Origin: Suillus spraguei
Lineage: Eukaryota > Basidiomycota > Agaricomycetes > Boletales > Suillaceae
Assembly: GCA_016800925.1 (NCBI GenBank)
Contig: JABCPU010000507.1
Span: 1-45,150, forward strand
Reading direction: 5' to 3'
DNA length: 45,150 bases
Shown here: piece by piece, positions 10,929-21,086 of the stretch
How the letters are laid out: the number at the start of each line of letters is the position of its first letter
Numbering within the stretch: the first letter of the stretch is position 1
Notes under the pieces: model-generated
The model's input: only the letters and a program-made list of their open reading frames with translations
Databases searched by the model: none
What the model was told of the DNA's origin: nothing
Position numbers and translations under genes: made by a program

Positions 10929-10946
10929 GGGAGGGTTTTCCTGATG
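10929..10946 (-). repeat. right terminal inverted repeat of Plavaka
   Basis: The reverse complement is identical to 4467-4484. It is followed by the TT target duplication at 10947-10948. Confidence 0.9.
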
Positions 10947-10948
10947 TT

Positions 10949-12240
10949 CTGGCACTTGTTGAGAAGCCCGTTTTGATGTATGCGTGTTTCCTGGTACATG
11001 TTCTCTTATTCTGAAACAAGCTACAGCCCCACCCACAATAACACGAAGTCCCATGTGCGGATTCGAATCCACCTGCGGTCCATCACCACTGGACAAGTAC
11101 ATCCATCTGTCATCGATGGAGTCCGCATCATTCATCATCATCTGGATGTGCAATGCCACCTAGTCGATCTTAGTCTTCAGATATCCAGTAACTTTCTTGG
11201 TGTCTTGTTTACCGCTCAAGGCGAGAAGAGCATTCCAGAGCTCACTGTATGGAACTGGAAAAAGGGTGAACTGATACTGGTAATTCAAAGTATAGCCGAG
11301 TCTGTGTTACCGATTGTTCTGATATCTTCCCCAGACACGCTCTAGTTCTGAGATCGCCACCTTCGCCTTCCTCACTTCCTCACTTATGTTAGTGGGAACG
11401 GTGAAGAATGAGGCCAACTTGAGAGTGACAGAACCTCGACTTTTCGTTCTAGACTTATCAAAACCCTCCGCCATCAAAGTTACCCTTACTTCCGATTACG
11501 TTTGTGTTTTTGGATTGCCGCCCTTCGACCGTACAGTCAGTCCCGTGGACATTGTAATTCGCTCCGACCCGTCGCCTGGGTGGAAGCCTAACCCAGAGTC
11601 GCACATTCCCTTCTTCATAACGCATGGACAGCGACTTTTTCTCATCACCACTGAGGTTGAAGAGAAGAAGAAACACGTCTCATATGACCTGTTCGCACCA
11701 GCAAATACATTGTTATCTCATGTTACGGCCCTTCCCCCGCAAACTTCTCGACACGTCATCAACTGGGACACGTGGGGTCCCACAGGTACACGCTTCTTGA
11801 AGTCCCTGCCACACTCTCAGATCTGGACCGGAAATGTGTTCGGAAGTAGATTCGTTTCGCTCATCACATCGCCTATAGGTGCTGCAGGTCAGCCCTTGCA
11901 GACGATACAGATGTGGGACTTTAACCATCTCGCGATGAAGCGAGCCATGGCATCGGGCCTTGAAAAGGAACATGTGCGTCGTGTAAATGACACCACAGTT
12001 GTAAAGGATAAGGTGTTTGTTAAGACAATCCGCACGAGCCTTCCTTACTCCGTCACCACGCGGACACTTCCTCCTCGTTCCCCTCAAGAACCGGCATTTA
12101 CAGATGTCATGTGTGGCGAAGACACCATCTTTCTTGTCCGTGTGAGTCATCCAAACTTCGCCCCGTGTCCTTTAATAATCGCATTTCTACTGCAGTCTAT
12201 TACTAATAAATGCCACTATCTTCGCGTTCTAAACTTCTGA
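10949..12240 (+). pseudogene. F-box gene, 3' half, beyond the transposon
   Basis: It resumes with LLALVEKP, exactly continuing DPAQDL of the 5' half. Exons are 10949-10977, 11027-11279, 11335-12141 and 12196-12240. Introns are 49, 55 and 54 bp; the last is in frame and can be read through. Characteristic segments are RIRIHLRSITTGQVHP, HLDVQCHLVDLSLQI, FLGVLF, PELTVWNWKKGELIL, FAFLTSSLMLVGT and EPRLFVLDL, a beta-propeller-like tail typical of this Agaricomycete F-box family. Apart from the insertion I see no lesion. A shortened C-terminal protein could still be made only from a cryptic promoter in or near the transposon end. Confidence 0.83.
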
Positions 12241-14317
12241 ATGCCAGGAAAAGCTCAATGGATCTTCAGCGATCCTTGTGCCTAAAATAATCAACTAGAG
12301 AAAAGAATGTACAAGTAGTGTTTTTCGAGAACCACGAAGCTGAGAACATACAGTGCACTGACATGCACAAGAACTTGACGTTCAAGCTTGCAAGATTCAA
12401 TATGCAATGATCGACACTAATGCAAAGACATTAAAAGTAAATTTTCGATGTAGCTCTACCGTCTAGCTATATCTCTTCCACAAAACTAGTCTGGACCTTT
12501 ACCTATAATGATGCTGTCTATCAGCGTGCCTAAATTACAAGCCAGTTCTGCGTGACTTTCCAGTGGTCTCCCGTAGTGAGATACGTATATACGCAGGTAA
12601 GGACCAGAGACTGCGCGGAGGCCAATGATATGCGCCACAAAATCCTTTTACGCAGAAGCACCCGAACCAGGATGCCACGCTCGTTAGAGGGGAGATATGG
12701 GATGAGAGAGCGAAAAGGCTACCGTAGATCAATTGAATGATTCAAAGACGAATAGATTTTGTGTGCACGATGCTACTGGTTAATGAAGCTGAAGCGCGGA
12801 AGATGTCGTTGGATTGAGCAAATAGAGATATTGATCAACCTAAGAACGACAACAAAAAACCAGTAAGCAGGAGGATAGACACGAAAGAGCTAACAGGGAC
12901 CGAGTTCCTCTCCTCAAGGTTAACGCCGGTAATCACAGTGAGCAAGTCAATACCCTGCCATTCCGGGCTCGTGGTTATTTGCGCGTTCATAATGAAGTGG
13001 GCGACGAATGGTTCGTAAGTAAATGTCTGTGGGCTGATCTTGGAAAAGCGAGGGAGATCTGTACCTGGGAGGCATGTAGGCAGAGGAGCTCCAGCGGCAG
13101 GGGATTGTCCAGCGCAATTGCTTCACCACGCAGCATAGTGCACAAGTTTCCTTGAGACGAATGTTGTGACTGCAGTCACGCTCGTACAATCGCCGGTGGA
13201 AGTAGTACCAAACAATATCTGCACTGATTGAGAAGGATGCAAAGGCTCACTAGAATGCAATCAACGACAGGAATAATATGACCAACTAGCGCTGATTGTT
13301 CTCTGTGAGGATTATACCGTATGATGTCAGTTGAACAATCTTATTATCGGACTGCCATGTATTTCACAATATGCCCGTAGCTGAACCTTGTTTAGTGTAA
13401 GCACCTGTGAACGCGATAGCCAGAAATCAAACATACCTTTTCCACTATCCAAAGGCTCAATCTGGATCTGATCTTTAGGGCCAGGCGCAACCCACACTTC
13501 CCTAGTCTCGAGCTAAGCAAGTCTGCCAGGGGACATCTTTTCTGAGTGGCTCGGATCCTTCGTGGTGTTCACAGTATGACCGGAGAGCTGAGCGAGTGGA
13601 GGGGACGATGCTGAAGACTACTGGAAGAGACCTGAAAAGTGCCGCACAGAGCGCAATACGTCCCATGTCGTACACAGTGATTTTCCTAAGAGATACACTA
13701 TGTCAAAGAAAGAGGAAGAGTTGTCGAAAGACATTTACCAAGCGGATGCTCAATACCAGACACGATAGCATCAAAGCCTTCAAAGTCTGATGCAGCTGTA
13801 TGTTTTCGGACATCCAGAATGACGGCAACAAGAGTTTGTCCGGTCATGAGATAGATAGTTCATAGGTTCTCCACAGGAAACAAACCGAAAGTGAAAGATC
13901 GTGGTGACAACACCAGCATTTGAAACGAAAGCATCGAACAATATTGGTGAGGACGACATGCTTCTATTAATGGCAACAGGGCGCACCCAGATCTCACAGC
14001 TGTGGGTGCACCAATAAGTCCACCTACAAACAGCCAAAGCCAGTCGTTAGTACTTCAGTGCTTGCCATGCAGAGCCGAGGGAATGGAGAAAGTTGAAAGA
14101 AACGCGAAATGAAAGGAACGGCGCAAAGGCAAGTGGAACACATAGTACGTAAGCAAACCCGCTCCATTTCTCACAACATCTATTCTGCCTTTTACTCTTT
14201 GTAAAGTCATCGTGCATCGAGCCTCAGTGTGCAACAAAGCATGACCTGGCCTTTATCACTGCGGACTGTTGTCCGTGGACAAATGATATTGTGGCTCAAT
14301 TGTGACCTGCCTTGGAC
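12241..14317. other. gene-poor stretch with unresolved minus-strand coding-like segments
   Basis: No complete gene could be built. On the minus strand, 13122-12835 is an open segment of 95 codons that reads like protein (FTYEPFVAHFIMNAQITTS) and ends in a hydrophobic tail (SSFVSILLLTGFLLSFLG), suggesting a membrane or GPI-type C-terminus. Other protein-like minus segments are WVAPGPKDQIQIEPLDSGKG near 13440-13500, TGQTLVAVILDVRKHTAASD near 13790-13840, and GGLIGAPTAVRSGCALLPLI near 13960-14020. Stops between them exceed what simple short introns explain. I therefore read this as a decayed or very intron-rich gene of unknown family. Confidence 0.3.
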
Positions 14318-14327
14318 GATATTTAAG
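14318..14327 (+). promoter_or_regulatory. TATA-like box
   Basis: gatatttaag lies about 80 bp upstream of the preferred ATG at 14404, which favours that start over the upstream ATG at 14302. Confidence 0.35.
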
Positions 14328-14403
14328 TAGGTCTGTCAGTCATTATTTTTCTTGTAACCGCTCTCTTGTCAACAATTTGCTACTTAGAAATATCCTTGGC
14401 AAC

Positions 14404-16101
14404 ATGCAAACTGTACCATCCGCTCCAAATAATAATACACCACCCGCCGTGGCTCAGCACGCCGAAGTAACTGGCTCGACAAATGACACGCCCCTTAGCA
14501 TCGCAAATCGGGCTAGCAATCTTCAGCATGTACGCAAGAGTTCAATTAATACATTGCCTGAGGAGATCATTCTCCACATATTCAAGTTAGGCGTGTCCTG
14601 TTGCAACTCCCAAAGACGTATCGATTTTGCGGTCTCAGCTTCACATGTTTGCAGCTCATGGCGTAACATCGCTTTCAGCTGCTCCTCGCTGTGGGCAGAC
14701 ATCACCATCACGGCCGATAACATGCATAATGTTGATGGAGAACTCTCTATCGAAAATGCATCTCTTCTTCGTGCAAAGGAGTTTGCCTTGCGTTCTGGAG
14801 TCTTTCCGTTATCTGTCCGACTCAAACTTTTCAGGACACCTAATTCAGTATTTATTCGGCAAGACGCGACTATGATAATGAACTGGCTCCGCCAGGTGCT
14901 TCCACGTGTCAAGTATCTCTCGGTACGCTGCGATACTCTGCAAGTTGCGCGGCTCGTCATGACGTATTTACACGCAACTCCCATGGGGACTCTGGAGACC
15001 TTCAAAATGAAGTATGGCAGCACAGTCCTATCCTTTCGCCAATCACTTTTACCGCCACCACCCATTCACTTTCTCTTTTTGGCTGGCCAAAACGAAGAAC
15101 ACCCAACAGTCGATTTTCTTCCAAAGTTGACACGTGTTGAAGTGTCTGGGTTCCCAGTGCCATGGTCTCAGTGGTCTTTGACGCGACTAACATCCCTCTC
15201 GATCAATTTCATGACCATGCATGACCGACCTTCGATAGACCTGCTGAAGTACATCCTTACTCTCAACAGAGAGACTCTGGAAAAGGTCGAGATCCAAGGT
15301 GCCATTCTGCAGTTTGAGAACCCACCTAGCGCCGACGATTTGCCGACGAAGTTGCCAAGGCTTATGGACCTCACGCTTGGCTATATATCCCAGTGGGAAG
15401 CTATAACTTATTTCATTCACTTCGAGGCACCTGCGCTGAAGCACCTGAGGCTGTCTGATATCTCTCGCCCAATTCTCGCTCAGTACTGGCCGCAACAATT
15501 CAAAGACGGATTCAACTTGTCTAATCCGATCTTACACAATATGCCCGCTCTTCGACCGTTTGAAGACTTTTCTTCTACGACCCTTCTCGAAATTCTAGTT
15601 GATAGATGGCCCTCAATACTCACAATCGAAACGCTTACGCTTGAACATTTTACTCTAACACCTCCTTCCTCCGACTACTTCCTGGAAATTAACGATCCTT
15701 TGAAACAATTTTACGACCCTCATGTTGTTTTGGCTCACCACATGTTGAAGGCATGCTCGCAACTTCGACGCCTTGCCCTCATCAACCCGGAAGAATGTTT
15801 TATCCGTGCCCTCAATATATATCCTGATGGTGCCGATACCGAAAACAGTGGTCCGGCCCCTGTGCTTACTCACCTGTATCTCGCTTCACTTCATCCTGAA
15901 CGCCTGCTGCTCTTTTTGAAGCAAAGGGCGGAAAACCTTGCGATGGAAAAGGGTCCGCATGTTTTGGACTACCTTGAACTGGCGACAAAGCCAAAAGATG
16001 TGGGGTATCTGCTGGAGGCTATCGAATCCGACCATATCGACATGAATCGCCTTGCGAAGAATTCATTGGTGGCCAGATGGCAGGGAAGCTTTAGTACCTA
16101 A
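14404..16101 (+). CDS. F-box protein with long variable C-terminus
   Basis: An intronless gene of 565 residues from the ATG at 14404. The frame is open to an earlier ATG at 14302, but that lies before the TATA-like box. After a Pro/Asn/Thr-rich head come SINTLPEEIILHIFKLGVSC and then ASHVCSSWRNIAFSCSSLWADI, a clear F-box of the F-box-like type. The remaining 450 residues show leucine-spaced segments (LPRVKYLSVRC, FLPKLTRVEVSGF, LTSLSINFM, LPRLMDLTLGY, ALKHLRLSDIS, SQLRRLALINP), suggesting an irregular leucine-rich-repeat fold. The expected role is substrate receptor of an SCF ubiquitin ligase; the target is unknown. It shows no frameshift or stop. Confidence 0.85.
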   Translation: MQTVPSAPNNNTPPAVAQHAEVTGSTNDTPLSIANRASNLQHVRKSSINTLPEEIILHIFKLGVSCCNSQRRIDFAVSASHVCSSWRNIAFSCSSLWADITITADNMHNVDGELSIENASLLRAKEFALRSGVFPLSVRLKLFRTPNSVFIRQDATMIMNWLRQVLPRVKYLSVRCDTLQVARLVMTYLHATPMGTLETFKMKYGSTVLSFRQSLLPPPPIHFLFLAGQNEEHPTVDFLPKLTRVEVSGFPVPWSQWSLTRLTSLSINFMTMHDRPSIDLLKYILTLNRETLEKVEIQGAILQFENPPSADDLPTKLPRLMDLTLGYISQWEAITYFIHFEAPALKHLRLSDISRPILAQYWPQQFKDGFNLSNPILHNMPALRPFEDFSSTTLLEILVDRWPSILTIETLTLEHFTLTPPSSDYFLEINDPLKQFYDPHVVLAHHMLKACSQLRRLALINPEECFIRALNIYPDGADTENSGPAPVLTHLYLASLHPERLLLFLKQRAENLAMEKGPHVLDYLELATKPKDVGYLLEAIESDHIDMNRLAKNSLVARWQGSFST

Positions 16102-17404
16102 ATTTTGTTTGTTTTATCTTCCAAGTGTACCTAGACCCAGTGACGAAAAAGCTATTTTGACGCGGTCCAATATAAGCTATTATATTACCTGTTCCACTTG
16201 CAGAATTTTGGTTCGCAGAGAGCATTGCTCGAACGGCGCACCTAAGCGGTCATAGCAGGGGATTAGGTGCCCAATACCCAGCGGTAGATCTGGATGATTT
16301 TGATTGCTGTTGGGATAGAAAAAGGTGAATATATATTTGACTAAGAGGATGGTTAAAACGAGTGCACTACATACCTCAAAGTAAAATCATAGTATATATG
16401 AATTTTCAAAGGCGCAATACGGTTCTTCTCTAGGCTGTAGGAGACAAAGTAAAAGAATTTGTGGTTGATTTCTCGGAGACTCACTGAGAGTATGCAAAAT
16501 GCTTAGTAAATGATTTTATCACTGCCTACAGTGTGCGACATCTAATTCTGTTAGGACGAAAGGAGATACTGTTATAAAACCAATTATTATGACAGATTAA
16601 AAATAAATACCTAAGTTACATTGATTGTTGCAAGTGCTGATGCGTAGGGTGGGTTTTGACGCGGTACTGACGAGGCTGACACGCAGTGTAGGATCTGACG
16701 TGGTGCAGTAGGTACAATGCAGCTGTGACGAATACTGACGCGGTATCGAAGAGGTTTGACGCACCTGTGACTCGGGCGCGGGTGACGCAGCATTGACGCA
16801 GCACTGATGCAGTACTATGTGCTATGTTGACGCAGTATGCAAGTACTAGTATGCCTTCATGCGACATAAGCAAGTGTAGAGGTTAAGATTAGTACAGAAA
16901 CTGCGAAGATCAAGTTGGGGATAATTGTCATGGTATGAGTGGTGCTTGAGAAGTTGAGTCAGCCTCGTCGCAGGCGTGTCACAACCGCAGTAGGCGCCCG
17001 TGTCAATTTCAACCTGGCCCACGAAAAAGGAATGCGTTGTATTTGCTTATGTCAGTCGCATCTGATACGGAACAATAATTTCAAGTTGATGTTCTTTTTG
17101 TTCTTGTTTTTTGGCCTGACCTCATGCTGGCAGCGCGCTGTTCATTGTTCAATTGAGAAGGTAACGATGCTTTTTTTTTTTTCGCTTCGATTGTTTTTCG
17201 CTTATAACTACGATCCCCTCTAGTTCACTTTCTTTCGTGCTCACTTGATTTTTCCAAGACCAGCCTAGACAAGTACTGTGTACTTTGTCATTCTTGTTGT
17301 ACTCTTTCGTATCGACTTTGTAAATCGCACTTCCTCCATTCATTACCGCGTGCTCCTAAGCCGCTCACTTACGACCTGTCTATTCTTTAATCAGCCACTG
17401 CGCG
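16102..17404. other. intergenic region with a TGACGC-rich block
   Basis: No gene seen. It contains a cluster of TGACG motifs (16650-16840) and, at 17085-17250, T-rich tracts typical of a fungal promoter for the gene at 17405. Confidence 0.5.
16650..16840 (+). repeat. degenerate array of TGACGCAGY-like units
   Basis: About eleven TGACG or close variants recur at 9-25 bp spacing (for example tgacgcggtac, tgacgcagcat, tgacgcagcac and tgacgcagtat). TGACG is the half-site of ATF/CREB-type bZIP factors, but the array could equally be a decayed minisatellite. Confidence 0.5.
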
Positions 17405-18244
17405 ATGTCTTCTCCCGCGATCTCGACGATCACATATCCATGTCCCCCACCTACTACAAATATCCTTAACTCACAACAACGCATGCGTCTCATACGTTCT
17501 GCGCGCAAACTGGAGGCAGTCATGGGCACTACTCCCTTCCTCCTCGAGGCGGATGTCCCTATCACACTTCTTCCCATCGGGGGTAACAAGAAATCTGTGA
17601 CGGGCAAAGCACTGAAGCGTCAGGGCTCCATATTCACGCACTACCACAGAGAGTCCCCATCTGTATCATCATTTAGCTCAGCCTCGACGGCATCTTTCCA
17701 CACTCCATCCGCCTCGCTTGTCTCGCTGCCTTCGAGCATGCAGAGCACGGAATCCTTCCCAGTGACACCACCTGGCTTGCCCGCGCGCGGCAGAAAGTCA
17801 GCAGACAAACCCAGACCGTTGTACCTTTGCATAAACACCGTCACCGTATCGTCCACCGACCACCGCTGTACGTCACTACCGCCCTCGCCTTCCACAGCTT
17901 GCGCAACCTCTGCCGACTTCCCCCCTACGCCGTGTACGCCAACTTTCGACGCGGCAGAGGTACGGAGAAAGCGGATGGCAAAACTCGCACGGCATCTAGG
18001 CGAGAACGTGCCTGCTGAATTGGTCAGGGCACAGGGACCGCCTGCTCGATTACGTTCTGGAGGAGGCGTGCCCAACGGGAAGCGACGCAGCATGTCCGTT
18101 GACGTCAAGAGCCCACAAAGTATACCTGTTGCTCCGAAGCCTGAAGTCGTCTCACAAACATACGGCGATTGGGTTGGCGAGTGGAATCGACCTCACATCA
18201 GGGATGTTCAGAGGGAGCTGCGAAGCCTCAAGGCTGCACGATGA
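17405..18244 (+). CDS. hypothetical Ser/Pro-rich protein
   Basis: An intronless frame of 279 residues with no catalytic domain recognised. Residues 25-60 (MRLIRSARKLEAVMGTTPFL) look helical. A Ser/Thr/Pro-rich middle has several SP and TP sites, a KALKRQGSIFTHYHRESPS basic patch and a PPTPCTPTF motif. It then has RRKRMAKLARHLGENVPAEL and ends with YGDWVGEWNRPHIRDVQREL. The last two blocks resemble a conserved Agaricomycete hypothetical family I have seen but cannot name. Composition suggests a disordered, phosphorylated regulatory protein (inference). The start ATG is the first in frame and follows a pyrimidine-rich leader. Confidence 0.75.
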   Translation: MSSPAISTITYPCPPPTTNILNSQQRMRLIRSARKLEAVMGTTPFLLEADVPITLLPIGGNKKSVTGKALKRQGSIFTHYHRESPSVSSFSSASTASFHTPSASLVSLPSSMQSTESFPVTPPGLPARGRKSADKPRPLYLCINTVTVSSTDHRCTSLPPSPSTACATSADFPPTPCTPTFDAAEVRRKRMAKLARHLGENVPAELVRAQGPPARLRSGGGVPNGKRRSMSVDVKSPQSIPVAPKPEVVSQTYGDWVGEWNRPHIRDVQRELRSLKAAR

Positions 18245-19077
18245 TAATGCCTTTGCGGTTTGGACGACATATATTACCTCATTACATGATTTTATGCTAT
18301 GCATTATTATGACTCGGACATCCCACTGGCTGCAGGCATCCAGCCGGACATGCAATTCACGATAACTACTAGTCACATTTACATATGTACCATATTAGCC
18401 GTTTCATCACATTAATAATGTATATACATACCCGCAAGTACTGTCATCATTTACACGACGTTATGTAATACATACGTGGACATCGGTCACATTCGCCATC
18501 TGACAAGTGCTTCGTGCATTACCTGATCTGCCGGGCTGACCCGGTTCTGCTAAATCGGCTGGTAAGGCGGACTTCTGTCCATAACACTATGTAATCGTCT
18601 CTTACGAAGTCCCCACTTTATTTTTGGAATGGTAACCCACTTTGGTACTTTCCTTCCGGTCGGAATATTCATGAGGTTCAAGATTTCGACCAGCGTCGCA
18701 AATCGATTCAACTTAGTTAAACCCCCGATGACGGTCGATGGCCCTGCAGCACAACCAATCCAATGGGTCATCGAGAACGACACATGCAGTCGAAATATCT
18801 TGGCACCGTGCCGCGCGCGTCTACGACCAATCAACAGGTCATCAGGTTCTATTGCGGATATATTACCTTTACTAGTAGTACGTGTGGAAACTTCGAAGAC
18901 CCCCCACATGACTCACATGTCCGATTGATCCGTGTAAATGTTGGACTTCTGTTCGTAAGTTAATGTAATCATGTCCTGTAATCTCAGCGTACCCGTCGCT
19001 TATCGCAACCTGCTCTGGAGTACTTAACCTGTTGAAAGATGCAGGTATCATGACTATCAGCAAACTCAACCGTTTCA
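18245..19077. other. intergenic, no supported gene
   Basis: Open frames on both strands at 18550-18960 are each about 100-120 codons, overlap antisense and match nothing I know. The region presumably contains the P450 promoter. Confidence 0.45.
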
Positions 19078-21086
19078 ATGGCATTTATCATCGCATGCAC
19101 ACTTTTGGCCTTGGCCAGCATCTGGATCATGAAGCAACGTTATCAGGCCGCAAGACGGTTGCCACTACCGCCTGGCCCGCCTGGACATTGGCTTTTAGGA
19201 AATGCAATGCCAAAGTCATAGTCAGTGTTTGTCAAGAGACATCGATATGATCTCTAACCCTTCACACAGTGCTCCGTTCCAATTTGCGAAGTGGACAGAA
19301 CAATACGGACCCGTATTCTCACTCAGACAAGGTCGTGGTATCTTTGTGGTTATAGGACGTCATCAGGTAAGCATCAAACGCTTCATTATCCAGCCAGACA
19401 TTGAGTGAGTCTGGTCATAGGCTGCGGTGGACATCATGGAAAAAGAGGGAGCAAATCTCGCCGACCGTCCACGTTCGATTGCAGTGCAAGAGACGTTATC
19501 TGGCGGGATGAGAATAGTTACTGAGAACAGTGGTGATAGATTGCGCCGGATGCGCAGGTACACATCTTGTTTCTACCAGGTGCAACCAGTGAGACTGAAT
19601 ATTAAACAGGGTCTTGCATGCGGGCTTGCAACCCAAAGTTGCCGAGACATATGAGCCAATCCAGACCCGGAGTGCGAAGAATCTAATCCTAGATATGTTA
19701 AATGATCCGAAGAACCATCAAGGTCATGCCATGCGGTACGAACGCTAGCTCTTACTCACACAGTATAGGTGCTAATGCGTGCATAATTTTAGTTATGCAG
19801 CTTCCGTTGTCATGTCCTTCACCTATGGAAAAACTACTCCTACTTCGTACACAGACCCCGAAGTCGTCAGCGTGGGCCAGTCTCTTGCGCGTTTCGGCAA
19901 AGCCATGAGGCCGGGAGCATACCTTGTAGATACGTATCCGATCCTGCGTTTCATCCCAGGCTACTTGAGCCAGCTGAAGGCATGGCACCAAGAAGAACTT
20001 GCTCTATTTGACGGACAGTTAGACGCGGTGCGAAAACAGATGGTTTGTGATCTTGTTGTTCCAAGAGGTGTCCTCGCTCACCATTGTGAAGAGTGAGGGA
20101 ACTGCAAAACCATCCTTTGCGAGGTTTATTTTAGAACACCAGAAACAGTATCAGCTCGAAGAGAAGGAGCTGGGATACATTGCAGGAACAATGTTTGCAG
20201 CCGGTTCCGATACGGTGAGTTCTTACCTTGATTGCATGATGTGTTAACTGACAACTGTTGCAGTCTGCGTCTGCGATCACAATTATGATGATGGCTGCTA
20301 CCCTTCACACAGATGCACAGGCTCGCGTACAAGAGGAACTTGATGTTGTTGTTGGACGTATGCGACGTAGGTCATTTTTTTCTTTTCTTTTTCATCTAAT
20401 GACCGAGATTAGTACCGGCATTTGAAGATCAGGAAATGCTGCCGCAGGTTACTGCATTCATGCTCGAAAGTATGAGGTGGAGACCTGTCAGCTTTGGAGG
20501 TACGTCTCATTTGAGTCTTCATGATGCGACAATGAATGACGACCTTATACTACAGGCTTTGCGCATCGCGCGACTAAGGATATAGTTTGGAATAACTACC
20601 TAATTCCCGCAGGTGCGACTGTCATTGGCAGCCATTGGTCAGTTAGCAATCATTTTCGTTGTCCCGCGTTTGCCTCTGATGCTCGTCTTTCAGGGCTATT
20701 GCAAACGATCCCGAGGTGTTCCCAGAACCGCACAAGTTCAATCCTCAGCGTTGGATCGACGACGCAGGTCGTATACGCAATGATCTGCGCTTTTTCCCTT
20801 TTGGCTTTGGCCGCCGGTGAGTAGAATCGGTCATATCTCAACCCACTTCCATGACTTACTTGAAAATGTCAGAGTGTGTCCGGGTCAACACGTCGCAAAT
20901 CGATCTGTCTTTATCAACACGGCTCTTATTCTCTGGGCTTTCCGGCTCTCTGAGAATCCTGCGGCAAAGATCGACACGCTTGATTTCTCGGACACTGCAG
21001 CTGTACATGCTGCTCCGTTTGAGATATGTTTCGAGAAGAGGATCAACGAGAATCTGATCAGGGAATTGTGTGCACCTGGGGAGTGA
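19078..21086 (+). CDS. cytochrome P450 monooxygenase
   Basis: Eleven exons join in frame to 494 residues: 19078-19220, 19270-19366, 19421-19557, 19610-19735, 19793-20042, 20092-20214, 20264-20366, 20413-20499, 20556-20637, 20694-20816 and 20873-21086. All ten introns are 46-57 bp and GT-AG. An N-terminal membrane anchor (MAFIIACTLLALASIWIM) is followed by the LPLPPGPPGHWLLG hinge. Later come the I-helix oxygen-binding motif AAGSDT, the K-helix ExxR (ESMR), the PQRW segment and the heme loop FGFGRRVCPG with its cysteine. It would be an ER-bound, heme-thiolate, NADPH-reductase-dependent oxidase. The sequence resembles the O-methylsterigmatocystin-oxidoreductase-like clans common in mushrooms, but the substrate cannot be told. 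No lesion is seen. Its last exon marks the left edge of the segmental duplication. Confidence 0.92.

Larger units (their letters stand above)
4467..10946. mobile_element. Plavaka (CACTA/EnSpm-like) DNA transposon, two-gene, 6,480 bp
   Basis: It is bounded by an 18-bp perfect inverted repeat starting CATCAGGAAAACCCTCCC on each side. Weaker inverted similarity continues for some 40 bp inward (for example CAAATT and AACATTAG). A TT target duplication flanks it. The insertion splits an otherwise intact F-box gene, so it is probably young. It carries a Plavaka transposase (-) and a DUF6532-like gene (+), transcribed away from a shared 650-bp interval. Both have open spliced frames. CACTA elements of plants also encode two proteins (TnpA and TnpD of En/Spm), so a second protein here is plausible biology. 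Confidence 0.88.

Noticed and set aside
11341..11386. Apparent frameshift between two open frames in the 3' half of the split F-box gene
   Set aside because: A 55-bp GT-AG intron (11280-11334) joins the two frames cleanly, so it is splicing, not a lesion.
18550..18928. Opposing frames of 99 and 119 codons upstream of the P450
   Set aside because: They overlap antisense, neither resembles a known family, and no splice extension was found, so neither is called.
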